Source: Hyperoodon ampullatus
Lineage: Eukaryota; Chordata; Mammalia; Artiodactyla; Ziphiidae
Direction of reading: 5' to 3'
Assembly (NCBI GenBank): GCA_949752795.1
Contig: OX457071.1
Location: 25,280,800-25,344,799, forward strand
DNA: 64,000 bases
Shown: positions 31,791 to 44,970 of the stretch, piece by piece
How the letters are laid out: the number at the start of each line of letters is the position of its first letter
Numbering within the stretch: position 1 is the first letter of the stretch
Position numbers and translations under genes: made by a program
Notes under the pieces: generated by a model
Databases searched by the model: none
What the model saw: only the letters and a program-made list of their open reading frames with translations
Told to the model about the DNA's origin: nothing

Positions 31791-33887
31791 ATGACTAAAC
31801 AGATTATACCTAGAAAGATAAGAGCAGTAGCAGCATTGAGTGAAGGATGATGCCTGGATGGGCCTGGCTGTGACATAGGAACAAAGAGAGACCTCAGAGG
31901 AACATCAGACAAGGAGGCAGAGGGAAAGCTACAATCAGACAGTGAGAGCAGAAGCTCCTGGAGCAGTGGACAGATTATGTGGTTACATGTAAGCAGCTCA
32001 TCCATATCTCCACCCCACAGGATTCCTAGAGAGTTAAGAAAGGAGGAGCCGACACACTGTCTTTTAGTATTTAGGAACTAATCAGTGAACCTATAGACAA
32101 ACTGGAAAATATTATTACCAAGAACATAAATATTGGTGGATTCTGGGCTACTTCTTGACTCCCCTTACAGAACCCTTGGAATTCTCTACTATTCAAGAAG
32201 GCACGGGCTTGGAGAATCAACATGTAGAATTGCTGAATGACATCAAATTTGTTCTCACTGACTGATCCATCATGGACATTACTCTTTAACATACATCTTC
32301 AAGGTAGAATAACATATGGTTTAAAGCAGTTTTTCAGTAATTACGTGCTAAATGTACACACGAGCGAATGTTCTCATCTCAGGTAGCATATGATAGAGTG
32401 GACAGATCGCTTCTGAGTAGTTTAAAAAAAATTCTTAAACTATATTTCTATAAAGACCAAAGTACATTTCCTCCTTTTCATTAAGCTAGTCTTCTCTGGC
32501 ATACTCATCCCTTCAAAATTTGTTATTTATTTTATTTTTTAATGGGAAAACCAAACAAAGTTTAATAACATGTATACATGGGAGAGACCCAGGAAAACTG
32601 AGTAACTCCTGTTACTTAGTTTAGAATTGGAATTCAAATACATTTACAATTACATACTGGTTGGCCAGAGGGTGGACATTTGAAAAAAAAAATCAGCTAT
32701 GTGACCTATAAAATCAATTTGAAAAAAATCGGTTATTATACACACAGAAAAGTTGTAAAACAATGGCTGATTCTATGACTTCATATAGACATATAAATCC
32801 AATGTGATTGTGGCTCTTAAATAAAAGATAAACTGCCATAATTATTATAATACATTTGCCACATGATTTTCAACCTTAAAGTCATTTCCCCAAGAAAATT
32901 CTCTTAATTGAACATTAAAGGATGGGTTGTAGATCGGGGTGGAAGAGGTTTTCTATCCTTTACTTGAGGATGACAAGTGGAGACAATTTATTTTACTCCA
33001 GACACTGAAATATATAATACCCTTCAGTTCTGTGCCTTGCCCTTACATCTCCCACTGCTAATCTTTGTCTAGGTGAATTGGTAGACAGAGCGCTTAGCAG
33101 CAGGACAGTGAGATACATAGCTAAGTACAGCTACTCTATTTTCAGACGGATAAGTGATCACTTGTTCTGAGATATTGCATATAGATGAACATAGTAGACA
33201 GCAATAACTATAAACAGAAATTTGTAGGATTCAATTCATGGATCCAAAAGTTATTTTTATATTAGTGCCTTTCCTGGCTCATGTAGAATATTTATTTCCT
33301 GTCTTTTCTCATGACACACTCAGGGTTCAAGGAAGAAAACTCAGGATTTAGGTTACTTTATACAAAACCAAATGCATTTAGTCTACAGCATACCATCTTC
33401 AGTGATTCATGATCACACAAGTTACATGTCTGATTTCTAATTAGCTTTGCTTTACCAACTGCTAATTTTATAAGTAGTTCCTCGAGAGCCAAAAGCTGGA
33501 TGAATGATTTGCCAGTGATCAAAGTCATGAAAAGGGAGGCAGTTTCTTGGGTTCATTATAAGATTTTGACCAAGCCACCTTTCTACAAACACGTTTATAA
33601 TCGCCTGTTCTTTTCCTATCTCACAGGAATGTTGCAAAGAGAAATTGCAAACAATATGGTTGCTTCTGATTATAATAATATATTGAAGTTAATGTTAATT
33701 GAGATGAAGGCACAATTAAATGTTTTTATGGGGCTAAATTTCCCTTTTCAGTTTTAAAAGAACCCAGTCCTCTATATTTAGGTTTAAATATATTGCCTTA
33801 ATTCAACCCAAACCAACAAGATTGCCTGATAGTCAATTTTGGGGAATCTGCTTGAGAACATTCAAACTAACATGTCAATATATAATA
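31791..33887. other. Unassigned intergenic sequence
   Basis: No gene, RNA or clear mobile element is recognised. The minus-strand 88-codon frame (31739-32005) and other short frames lack support. Confidence 0.45.
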
Positions 33888-33945
33888 TGGTACAGCAACT
33901 ATACTTCAATAAAAAATAATAAAATAAAAATAAAATTTAAATAAA
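33888..33945 (+). mobile_element. L1 3'-terminal tail fragment
   Basis: The text 'tggtacagcaactatacttcaataaaaaataataaaataaa' is the extreme 3' end of L1 plus an A-rich tail. The insertion is too short for a convincing TSD. Confidence 0.6.
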
Positions 33946-34119
33946 CATATATCCCCATACACATACCCATTACAAATAAGAATAAACAACTGAGTTAGAT
34001 AAATACAAAAATATTGTATATTGCTTCTAGGGCTCAGAGAAAGGGGCGGGATCAGACAGGAGCAAGAGTGGTGGGGTCAGTGATGCCTCAGAGGGAGAAT
34101 ATCATTGGGGTCTAGAGAA

Positions 34120-34315
34120 TGAGCTTTAGGCTCAAGAAGACCAAGACAGTTTGAAATCCTGTCTGCCAAGTCACGATCTCTCTCCAAGCCTCAGTGTCCT
34201 TCTCTTTTAAAATAGGGGCAGCAGTAGTAACTCCTCATGGATTTATTGTAAGGAGCAATGATCTAATGCAGGGACAGGGCTTAGCACAATGCCGGACACT
34301 AGCAACTCTTCTGTG
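34120..34315 (+). repeat. MIR SINE, sense
   Basis: The sequence reads 'gagaatgagctttaggctcaagaagacc', 'gaaatcctgtctgccaagtcacgatctctctccaagcctcagtgtccttctc' and 'acagggcttagcacaatgccgg'. This is MIR in sense order, decayed. Confidence 0.7.
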
Positions 34316-34350
34316 ACAATTGGCTGCCTTTTAAAAACACTGTTAATATA

Positions 34351-34433
34351 GGGGAAGGAGAGAGAAGAGGGAGAGGAAGAAGAGAAGGAAGGAAAGCAGA
34401 GGATAGGGAAGGAGGAAGGAGACGGGGAGGAGG
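34351..34433 (+). repeat. Purine-rich (GGAA/GAGA) low-complexity tract
   Basis: About 80 bases are nearly all G and A. The homopurine-homopyrimidine character could allow triplex formation, but there is no sign of function. Confidence 0.9.
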
Positions 34434-34904
34434 TTCAAGGGCATATCTCCTGGATGAGATAGCTCAGGGTATGCTGCAGGGCTGTGGCTCCCGAGCAAAG
34501 CTTCAGACGTTAGAAAAAAGTGAACCAGGGAGGAAAGAAAGTGCCAGCCTCATGTGGAGACTTGAGTTGATACTGAGAGGAAAACCAAGGACACTGCATC
34601 CATTTAAAGCTCCAAAATGAATCAAGCCACAAAATGCCAGGGAGACCGGTGACCGGAGGAACCTCCAACATGCCTGGGAGACCCAGGCAAATGTCAGGCA
34701 GTCGTCAAAGGGAATTCAGGGAGTAAGTCATGAACCCGGATGAGTCCCCCAGAGCACAAACCCTTCATCCAGAAGAGGGACAACCTGGGGGACTGTGGAT
34801 GCTTAAATATTTTGTTTGTATTGTGCCCAGTTTGGTTTGGGAATCTGAGTGAGATCTACTCTGCAGAAAGCAATCACAGGGAAATGGTAATAACAGTCCT
34901 AGGA

Positions 34905-35260
34905 AAATGAGATAGTACCTCAAGGAGCTCACAGTAGAAGGTGGAAAAGATGAATACATGAAAACTATGTACAATGGTGCCAGCCATTAGATGAACACAC
35001 AAACAGAAGCTGCATACAGTGGTGCAAGCATATACCAACTGTTTGGGGAGCTGAGGGAAGAGTGCAGTCAGTCAGCCTGGATGGAGACAGGAAAGGCCTG
35101 GAAGAGTATGGAACTCTGGAGTCAGAGGACACATTCACCAGGAGAGCAGAAGAAAGGGACATTCTGAGTGAGGGAACAGCAAAAGCAGTCATGCAGGTGT
35201 GAAAGGGGATGGCAAATTTGGGACACCGGGTATGGTGGCTATGACATCAAGGGTATGTGT
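34905..35260 (+). repeat. Ancient interspersed repeat (same family as 645 and 53270)
   Basis: Text such as 'acctcaaggagctcacagtagaagg', 'gatggagacaggaaaggcc' and 'gagggaacagcaaaagcagtcatgc' follows the phrase order of the ancient repeat family. It is strongly decayed, and the family name is not assigned. Confidence 0.45.
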
Positions 35261-35629
35261 ACCAGTGACTCAGTGATGGGAGGAAGGAAAGCAAAGGAGA
35301 TGGGAGTGAAAGGAAAGCCTTGGCTGTTTTGGGAAGTGTCTCCATGTGTCATGTGTATTGATCAATCCGTTCTTAGAAGTACATTGTTCAGTGTGTAATG
35401 GGTCACAATAATTACATGACCCTATGTATAATATATTTATGTGAGTATATTGATTTATTGTTTACAGTATATGTCTGCATCTTATTTAATTCTTATAGCA
35501 GCACAGGAGGATAGGTCGTGCCATCCCTGGATTTGCAAATGAGGGCAAAGTCTGAAAAAACATTAGTAGGTTGCATGCCTGGGGTTGCTGCGCGTTGACC
35601 GAGACTGGCTGCCTCGGTATTCATTCATA

Positions 35630-36480
35630 TTCAGCAAACATGTACTGAGTTCCTACTCTACTGCCAAGCGCTCTGATAGATGCTGGGAATACAAAGAATG
35701 CTCAAATGAATACACAGAAAGGAGGGGAAACTATTATATAAATGATGAATTAAAATATAATGAAGTAAAAACTACTATAAGGATGTGCATGAGATTGCAA
35801 CTCAGAATATGCACAGAGACATAGGAAGAGCTGCCCAGAACCGGTGCCACCTGAACTATGAGTGGGTGTTTAGGGGTGGAAGAGAGAAAGGTTGGTCCAG
35901 GCCTGGGACCTGCATGTGTAAAGCCAGGGAAACATGTGAGAGTATCACATGAGGCCAGACTGTGTGAGCAGTTCAGGGAGGATAGTCTTGGGTTGCAGAT
36001 GAAAGACATAGGAGCTAGATCAAAAAAAGTCTTTGCAGGCTACACTCGAAGGCTTGAATTTTCATGCTGTAAGTGGCTGGGATCTACTGGAGTATTTTAA
36101 TTGTGTGTGTCAAGATCAGATTTGTTATTCAGAAAGCACACTCTGACAGCAGTTCAGTGGGTGGAAAGGAAAGTGGTTACCCTGGAGATGGGCAGACCCA
36201 GTAGAAAGCTATGACAATAATCCAGGAGAGAGAAAATGAGGATAGTGGTTGGAGGAATGAGCAGATTCAAAGACATTTTGGAGAATTCACTGGATATAAA
36301 TGCTGAATGAAAGGAAGACTCAGGAATGATGGTCAGGTCTCTGGCTTGGACATCTAGGAAAGTCATTAATCAAGATGTAGAGTTCCAAAGGAACAGAAGA
36401 TTCGGAGGAAAATACTATGAGTATTTAGGGGATGAGTTGATTTTGAGGTGCCTCTGGGACTTTTGGAGGACATGGTTAAT
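35630..36480 (+). repeat. Ancient interspersed repeat, longer copy
   Basis: The copy begins 'cagcaaacatgtactgagttcctactctactgcc'. It continues through 'gatgctgggaatacaaagaatg', 'gtaaagccagggaaacatg', 'aagtctttgcaggctacac', 'gacaataatccaggagagagaaaatgagg' and 'tggcttggacatctaggaa'. The same order of phrases recurs in the 53.3-57.7 kb nest. The 76-91-codon open frames here are not credible genes. Confidence 0.5.
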
Positions 36481-37659
36481 ATAATATATTTAAAATTCAG
36501 AAGATGATGATGACTAAACACGTAGATTTAAGAGTAATCATCAAATAGTTTGTTGTTGAAATTTTGACAGCCTCCAAAACTACAAGATCTGGGTACCATT
36601 GCTTCTACCCAATTCATTTGCACCATCTCTGAAGTAAGTACTAGATCAAGCTTTGTTCCAAAGTACAAATTAGCATAGCAGCTCAGTAAACAATGTCTCT
36701 GAGTTTCTGGAAAGAAAGATGTTCAGTCACCATAAGGCCCAGAATTCATGAAAATCATGGAAATAATAGCTCTATTCTCCAGCTGCTTTTGAAGCTCAAA
36801 TCACTCTTTGGCAACAAGGTAAGAATTTATAGAAACTGCTGAAAAGACCTTCTGGTAAATAGGGCAGCAAAAAGAGTTTGTTTTTAATATTCATTCTAAA
36901 CCATATATGTGGTTGTATTTTGAAACTGCTAGTTCACATACTTGACCTGAATTCCTTTTCTAATTGGAAAGTCAATTTTGATTTTGATTATAGGATAAAA
37001 TTTCTTTAGAAAAAAGTCTCCCATGAAAGTTAGTTCCTTCTCATTATATTTTTTACTAGATAAAATTACAAGAACTGAATGATATGTGCATATGTAATGG
37101 ATGTAGTTTGCCTATATTTTATTAGAAGGCAATTATTAGAGGAAAAATATTTTTGCTCAGCTGTGGATAAACATCAACAACATAACTTCAAAATCAAATG
37201 AAAGTTGTTATTCCTTTCAGGTTGGGTAGAGATGACCATAATGTTAGACCAGAGTGTTATAGTCATTAATGCTTGGGAAAAACACTAAAAATCACTATTT
37301 GGTCTCCAAATTGTCACAGATATGAAACAATCAATCCCACTACTTTTCCGTTCCTATCCCCACACTTCCGAATTTGGATCACAGTGGAAAGAGGAGAAGA
37401 TTCATTTGTCACTGCATATATTTTGTCACCAGAATGAATACCAAGAAGGAAGGAAGGAAATTACAACAGATGCTTTACACATTTAATCTCCTCACGAAAG
37501 TTTTCACAATAGTCACAGAGCTATACATTTAAAACTATTAAAACAATAATAGTGAAATGATTAAAGCAGTAACTATTACATGATAAATGCTCCATAAGTA
37601 TTCAATAGTCTTATTACTAATTAAATATATCTCCACTCTTTACCTGAGGAATCCCATAC
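36481..37659. other. Unassigned AT-rich sequence
   Basis: No gene or clear element is recognised. Confidence 0.45.
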
Positions 37660-37760
37660 TCAGGAGGTTAAATATCTCTCCAAAGTGACATAGCTAGTAA
37701 GGGATGGGTCCAGGATGGCAACCCAGGTTTGCTTGGCTCCAGAGCTTATGCTTTTTCTAT
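37660..37760 (-). repeat. MIR fragment, antisense
   Basis: The text 'tctccaaagtgacatagctagtaagggatgggtccaggatggcaacccaggtttgc' is the antisense MIR tRNA-related half. Confidence 0.6.
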
Positions 37761-37922
37761 TATTCTATACTGCCACTTAGTGACAAGTAAATTTAGTCCC
37801 TACTGAAAACAAAATTCCCTTACAGGATATTCTCACGGAGAGACTACTAAAATAGGTGTATAAAAAATAATCCAACTTCTATCCTTTGATAGCTGATTCC
37901 AAGTAATCTTTTGATTTACCTG

Positions 37923-38160
37923 TGTCTTAGTTTTTTTTTGTTTTGTTTTGTTTTGCTGTATGCAGGCCTCTCACTGTTGTGGCCTCTCCCATTGCGGGGC
38001 ACAGGATCCGGACGCGCAGGCCCAGCGGCCATGGCTCACGGGCCCAGCCACTCCACGGCATGTGGGATCCTCCTGGACCGGGGCACGAACCTGTGTCCCC
38101 TGCATCGGCAGGCGGACTCTCAACCACTGCGCCACCAGGGAAGCCCTCTGTCTTAGTTTT
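37923..38160 (-). mobile_element. CHR-2-type SINE, antisense, with 12-bp TSD
   Basis: Read on the minus strand it has the CHR head (ending at about 38145), the B-box region, the GC-rich CHR-2 body and an A-rich tail with caaaa repeats (T-rich 37935-37956 on the plus strand). The TSD tgtcttagtttt lies at 37923-37934 and 38149-38160. Overlapping frames on both strands (up to 111 codons) are shadows. Confidence 0.92.
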
Positions 38161-38304
38161 CTCATTTGGAAAATAGACATGTCATTACTTTCCTTCTTTG
38201 CCAATACACTATTCAAATATTCAATACACTGTAATAGATTACAGTTTCTATGTTATAACTTTGGTATACAGTCTCTCTTTTGATCTTCAGAATAGACCTA
38301 ATTT

Positions 38305-38430
38305 GACCTAATGGAAAGCACATCAAATTTCCAGTTCCACAAACTTGGACACATTGCTTAAGTTAATGAAGTTCTTTGAGTCTCTGTTTTCTCACTTATA
38401 CAAAGGCTAGAGGGTGAATTAGATGTTCTC
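38305..38430 (+). repeat. MIR fragment, sense
   Basis: The text 'aatttccagttccacaaacttggacacattgcttaagttaatgaagttctttgagtctctgttttctcacttatac' follows sense MIR order with heavy decay. Confidence 0.55.
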
Positions 38431-39619
38431 ACTGGTCCTTTAACAATTTTATAAAATGGGGTTGTGTAGGAATTATTCCAAAGTTTAGATGTGGGAAAGG
38501 GCTCAGAGCAGATCAATGGTTTTCCCAGAGGGTGTTCAGAAAATAAATGATGAAATCCTAGGACCTGGGATTTTTGACTCCTAATGCAAGTTCCTTTCTA
38601 TTCTACTGAGCTATACTTTATTCTGATGGGCAAAGACACATTAATGATGCTTGATATGAGTGATAATTCGACTCAACAGATGATTGCTTTTGCCTTTAGG
38701 TAGATTGATAAACTTCAAAGTAATTAGCATCTACAATTGCTAAAGTGAGATCTGAGTGACTTGGTGACCTGCCAACAGAAAACAGTTGGCACCAGGCTTT
38801 GTGAGTTGCCCTTCATCAGCAAGCTTCATTTTAACACAGCAAAGTTCACCCTGCCTCTACCTGAATTGCCCCTTGAAACAAGTAACCAGTGTCATCTTTC
38901 TCTTGAATTGGCTGGCACTGCTGTGATATCAGTTATCACATGATATTCCAAAAGGCAATTGTGATCTTTAGCTTCAAGGTGTTGGCAATCCACTTGGAGA
39001 AAATGAAGTTTGATGTTAAGCACCTGGCAGTTTCTATCACAGCTGGATTGAAGAAAAGGGTCCTTACATCACCTGGAATATCACTGAGTACTGTAGAAAT
39101 GTGACTCAATATTTAAACTGGGTGAGACGTCATAAAACCTCAGGTTTCACAAAAGTAGAGCTTCAACTATCAAAGCTATCAGGATCTTGGGAATGATTTA
39201 GTTGAGTCACCTTATTTTGTAAATGAAGAATTTACCACATTTATATGGGCAGGGGAAGCAGGAATTGGAGCTGGAGTTTCAGTAGCTAACTTGTTTTAGG
39301 GAACTACAGAAGTTAATGGGTGCTTGGCAAACATCAACTACACGAGAGGCACCAGGCATTTTCTAAATGCATGCTGACGTTCCTCTGTATCAATCCAAAC
39401 TATTCCAGCGTTGCTTCAGGAGCAAGCATCGCAGCCCTTAGAAATGCTGGGACCCAAAAGAGGTAATAAAATGCAGCAGCCCCTCCTCCTTTCTTGCTCT
39501 AACCATTATCCACCAGCTTCTCTGGTCCATTTTTCACATGGTCATTGCTGACTATGACCTTCCTAAGTCACTGTTTCCCCTCCAAAAACAGTCCAACAAT
39601 GCAACTCATACCCTACCTG
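38431..39619. other. Unassigned intergenic sequence
   Basis: No gene or clear element is recognised. Confidence 0.45.
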
Positions 39620-39965
39620 CCATAGACTGAATGGTCGTGTCTCCCCACAATTCATATGATGAAATTTGAACCCCCATTGTGATGGTATTAGGAGATGGGG
39701 CTTCTGGGAGGTGAGAATAGCTTCCTCATGCATGGGATTAATGCCCTTATAAAACAGATCCCAAAGAGCTCTCTCACCCCTTCCACCAGGTGAGAACACA
39801 ACGAGAAGACAGTTATCTACGAAACAGGAAGTGGGGCTCTCACCAGACACTGAGCACGCTGGCACCTTGATCTTGGACTTTACAGCCTCCAGAACAGTGA
39901 GAAACACATTTCTGTTTTAGCCCCCCAGTCTAGGGGATTCTGTTATAGGAGCCCAAACAGACAAA
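39620..39965 (+). mobile_element. MaLR/MLT1-MST-like LTR, sense
   Basis: The sequence runs 'tgccatagactgaatggtcgtgtctccccacaattcatatgatgaaa', then 'tattaggagatggggcttctgggaggtgagaata', then 'ggcaccttgatcttggactttacagcctccagaacagtgagaaaca', and ends '...ggagcccaaacagac'. This is the plus orientation of a MaLR LTR at nearly full length. The 114-codon minus-strand frame across it is a shadow. Confidence 0.8.
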
Positions 39966-40450
39966 GACACTGCCCGTGTTTTTCTAATAATGTGTTCTCC
40001 CCTCTCTCCATCTCTCTCAGTTGCCCTGTATCACTATCACCAGTTCTGTTTCTGGCTTGGAGAGTGGCAAGAATGCAAGGGCTCGCGATTGGATCTGTTT
40101 CAAATAAAGACTCACAATTATTCTGGAGAACAAAATGGTATACTCATCCAAGTAATGCAGTGGAGGCTCTTCTCTAGGTCACAACCATCTTCAGTTCCCA
40201 AGCCTTCTCCATCCAGCTGTGTTTAATAAGCCCAGGGTGCACACAATGATCTTCCACTTACCTCTTCAACTGGATGAAAGATGATGGCGAGGCACATAGC
40301 TGGTCCAAGGGGTCAGTCTTCCATAATGAAGAAAAAGAAAGTGGCTCTGATATCACTACCTAAGAAAGACCTAAAGCTGTTCGGTGTGGCTGGAAGAATA
40401 TGATTTTCCTGAGTGACCTGCCAAAGAAGTCTCATTACTCCGTAGCACCT
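39966..40450. other. Unassigned sequence
   Basis: No gene or element recognised. Confidence 0.4.
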
Positions 40451-40470
40451 CCCTCTCTCTCTCTCTCTCC

Positions 40471-40509
<39 letters not shown>

Positions 40510-40536
40510 CATACATACATATATATATATATATAT
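40451..40536. repeat. Compound microsatellite (CT)n-(TG)n-(TA/TACA)n
   Basis: (CT) 40451-40470, (TG) 40474-40506, then ACAT/TA units to 40536. Alternating purine-pyrimidine stretches may adopt Z-DNA or cruciform forms. The open frames here encode only repeat-derived residues. Confidence 0.96.
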
Positions 40537-42029
40537 TCAGAGCATAGTTTCTTTCCCAGCCCTGGACAAGATGGTGGAACAGCCTGACTTTCTCTCCCTC
40601 CTTCTACCTTCAAACTGCAAGATATTAATTTTGTGTGTCTTTTCTTTTTCAAGGCTGTCTTGATGTTCACCATAACCTGAGCTCATCTGGATAAAAGCAT
40701 GATTTTGGACAAGGTACTTAGAGAATCACAATCCTGAGTCCAGAGCCTCCAGGGAGGAGCCAGGCTGCAAAGCTTACCGAGGAAAGAGCCGTCTGATATA
40801 ATTTAAGAGACAGAATTCTCACCGGCCTGGATGGAAAGTGAAAACGTGATCAAGCTGCTTCTTACTGAGAACATAAAACATTGGCACCCAAAGTCTTCTT
40901 TTCTGTTTAATAAATTAAATAAATCATCACAAATGGAACCTAGAGCTGAATGACCACATCATAATACATTCATTGCATGTGATGACTAAATCACCTGTTT
41001 TTGATGGAGACATTCCCCAGAGTAACACCAAAGTAATGAAAATCATTAGGGATTGTTCTTTCTAGAGAAAGATGATGCCACTGACCCACCGACAGAGTCA
41101 GAATTGTTTTCAGTAGTGAGAAAGGATTTGCAACATAACAAATGAGAACTAATTGAAAGTGCTGGCCCATAGCTGTGAAGCAGAGAACATCCCACAGAAG
41201 TTTTAGCCACATTGGTAGGCAATCCCGCATCATCGCTGCCACAGCAATTCTGATTCTGATACACTGAAAAAGGAGGACACAGGTTTGATGAAACCTCAGA
41301 ATGATTAGTGCTTGATGCCTGTCCCCCATACACACAAAAACAATTTTGGCCATGGCAGACTTTCCCCCAAAATTACAATTGTGTAAGTGATAAAATCTGA
41401 TATTGAAATAATATATACACACACACAATTGTATTAAAACACACAAAGAAAAGGGAAATAGGGAAATGACTAATTGTGAAACTAAACATTTTCAAAAATA
41501 ACATCCATATTCCTAGATTGCCATTCTCTAGATAGTAAGTTGAACAAATATGTATTGTAACATAAGCAGAGGCGAAAGGTATTTTACTGGTAGCATTTTA
41601 ATATGGCGGGGGGAATTCTGTTTTTGGCTACGAGGAAGTCATTTGTATCAGACTCATTCTCTGGTAGAACAAGTATAAAATCTGTGTGTGTTTTATTTTA
41701 AAGAAAATACTATTTGAATATTACAGAAAGAAACCAATGCAGCCAAGAGTTGAGGACTCTAGGTCCTGAATCCTTGAAAATTTTGCCAGGATTCCAGAGA
41801 AAAAGAAGATACTTCGACGTGAGCCTCACAAGCCCTTGGGGAATAGTCTGATTTGGGGCACAGAGCATGGAAGCAAAACAGAGAACAGTGGTGTAGGGTT
41901 TGTAGCATTCTCACTACATTGCAGAGATAAAAATCAAAGTTTTAACTGAGGAAACAAGAAAATATTTGGAAATGAGTGACATGTGCAACGTAGAAAGAGT
42001 AGTGCTTAAGGTGAAAAATTTTAAGCCTT
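40537..42029. other. Unassigned sequence
   Basis: Overlapping minus-strand frames of 151 and 95 codons at 40991-41446 carry no recognisable domain. A short (AC)n lies at about 41414-41427. No gene is called. Confidence 0.4.
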
Positions 42030-44230
42030 AAGTAAATTTACTAGAAGAGGGAGAAAAAAAGCTAAAAATCAGTGATCTAAGTATCCAACTCAAAAATCTA
42101 GAAGAAAGAACAATTAAACATATTAAATAAAAAGGATGGGAAGGAAATAACAATTTTATAAAAAGAGATCAGTACTCAATGTAATAAAAAACAAATATTC
42201 AATTGGAAAAATTAAAGGGGTAAAAGTTGGTTATTTGAAAATATTAATATAATTTATAAATCTCCAGAAATACAGATCAAAAAATGGGGAGAAGGGAAAT
42301 ATTAGAAACAAATGATTAATATCAGGAATAAAAAGGGAACATCACTACACATATTAAAATACAGTAAGAGGAGGTCATAAGTTTATATCAATTAATTTCA
42401 TAAATTAGATAAATACATTTCTTGAAAAGAACACAGCTTATCAAAACTGATTTAAATAAAGAAATAGAAAGTCCAAATAATGTTATTATCTATCAAAAAG
42501 ATTGATTTTAAACCTTTCCAGAGAGAAAATTCTGGGCCCAGATGCTTCAAAAGAGAAACATTCTAAATACTTTATGAAGAAATAATCTCAATCTTTCACA
42601 AACTTTTTAAAGTCTAGATACAGGAGGAATATTTCCCAACTCATGTTATAAGACTATCACAATCTTGACAGCAACACCAGACAAAGACATAAAAAAAGAA
42701 AAATTACAGATCAATCTTTCTTGTGAACAGAGGCACAAAGCATAATATATACCCAGAAAATTGGGTTTAAATCAGGAATGCAAGGTTGATTTATTGCTCA
42801 AAGACCAATTACTGTAATTCATTACACCAATTCATTACAGTTAAGGAAAAAAGCATGTAACCATTTCAATAAATGCAAAAAAAAACCCAAGTAAATAAAA
42901 ATGTTACAAACATTCATGATTGAAACAAAACAAAGTAACAACAAATTCCTTTTAGAAAAATAGACATAGGAGGAAATTTCTTTATATGATAAAGACTTTC
43001 TTCAAAGAAAATTTATAGCAAACATCATACTTGATGAAATATTGGAAAATTTCTTCTTGAGATAAGGATATCTGAGGAGATAATACAGTCCCATGGCCAT
43101 TTCCATTTAACAGTGTCCTGGAAGTCTTTCCAATGCAACAAAGCAAGAAAAAGAATAAAATATATATGGATTGAAGAGGAGATATGAGAATGTATATAGA
43201 AACTCCAAAAGCTAAACGATTAGAATCAATAAGAGAATTTATCAGTCAGTAAATATAATGAATATACAAAATAAACTGTATGCACAAAATACCAGCGAAT
43301 AACTAGAAAATAAAATTAACATCAAAAAATTAAGTATCTAGTATTATATTTAACAGTAGTGTGTAAAAAGGAAAACTATAAAATATTATGGAAAGAAATT
43401 AAAGAAGAACTAAATCAATATAGCATACACTGTGTCCATGAGTTAGAATACTTTTATACATATATTTTCCTACAATAGTGTAGGAAAGCCATTTCTCTCC
43501 AGATTGATTTATAAATTGTCTGCACTCCTAATCAAAATCTCAACAGGTATTTTTGTGAAGTTTAAAAAGCTGATTTAAAACAATGTGGACATGTTAAAGA
43601 CCAAGAATAACCATGATGGCCTTGAAGGAAAACAAAGTTGAAGACCTCTAATACCAGATATTGAAACTTATAGATATTGTAAGTTTACTGTTGGTTAGAG
43701 GATAGACAATAGATACATTGAACAAAATATTCCAGAAACACACCAACATATCTACAAATTCTTCACTGATGATGAAAGTGTCATCACAAGCAGTGAAAAT
43801 GATAGTTTCTTTTGCATTCTGCTCCCAATAAATTGTGCTGTATGAGTTGGATGTCCACAAACAGAAACAAAAATGAGCCTTGAATCCCACCTCACTATCT
43901 TATATCATACACAAAATTTAACTCCAGATGGAACATATTTCAATATAAAAAGTAAAATAATACATTTTCTGTAAAATAATGCAAGAGAATATATTCATGA
44001 GCTTAGGAAAGGCAAAGATCTTTAAAACAGGACACAAAAACGCTATTTATAGGAAAACAATAAATAGGTTGGACTTCATTAATTTAAGAACAGATGGATC
44101 ATCGATGCTAGACCCTTCCATGTTTTAAAAGAAGGTAGAATATCCAACTTTTAAAATTTATAACTATTTAAACTTTTCAAAAACTAACATATGGGTGAAT
44201 GAACTATATCTAATTAGCAGAAATCTTGTG
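42030..44230 (+). mobile_element. Ancient, heavily decayed L1 ORF2
   Basis: The plus strand follows L1 ORF2 in order with stops throughout. Examples are 'ttggttatttgaaaatattaatataatt' (the WFF..INKI region), 'ctgggcccagatgcttca' (the GPDGF region), 'ggtttaaatcaggaatgcaaggttgattt' (the GFIPGMQG region), 'aagctaaacgattagaatc' and 'ataccagatattgaaactta'. It continues to 'ataaataggttggacttcattaa'. It is one old L1M-type copy, about 2.2 kb, without coding capacity. The ends are approximate. Confidence 0.8.
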
Positions 44231-44970
44231 GTCTAAAAAAGAATTAAAACATTTATTGAGGGACATGGAGTTTCTCAATAGAGATGCAAGAGACAATTAC
44301 TTGATTGTAATTTAGTTTATCCTATTTTGAGTGATGTAGTAGGGAGCTAAGTCTGTTCTTCAGAAAGCATTTCAAAATTCAGAAGTGGTTTAAAAGGGAA
44401 AAATTAATCAAAATGTTTGTGAACATCTGGCTTCACTCTTTTTTAGTTAGGCTTTTCTGAAGCACAGTTTTGACAGAACTAACCCATTGAGTTGCAGCTT
44501 AAAAGTGGAAGCAAGTAAACATTGAAAGACTATCAGGGAAAAAGCAAGTGAGTGTATGAAACATGCACAGAGATTCTTATCTCAGAGAACTAAGGCCAGA
44601 GGAATGTATTCAATATTTATCATGGAAGTTAGACTTTAGAGTTCTATCTTATATCATTACCTATAATTAAAAGATCATGTTATTAAACTGTGTGTGTGTA
44701 TTGGTTGAAGGGAGACCTAATTCCAAGAATAAAAATAGAATACGAACAGTACCCTGTCATCCGGAAGCCATGAGTGTAAATAAATCAGTCCCCAAAATGA
44801 GGCTATGCAATTTTTAAAAAGAAAAGAAAAACAACAACAAAAAAAAGCCTTCGTGCATTATAAAGCAAAAAGATAGATCTGCAAGATAACAGATCCAGCA
44901 GGCAGGACTGGCTACATAATTTGTAGGGCCCAGTTCAAAGTGAAAATGCAGGGCTCCTTGTTCAAAAATG
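44231..44970. other. Unassigned sequence
   Basis: No gene or clear element recognised. Confidence 0.4.

Noticed and set aside
40991..41446. 151-codon minus-strand open frame
   Set aside because: Cys-rich look but no domain; the start lies in an (AC)n-flanked AT-rich stretch; no exon signals.
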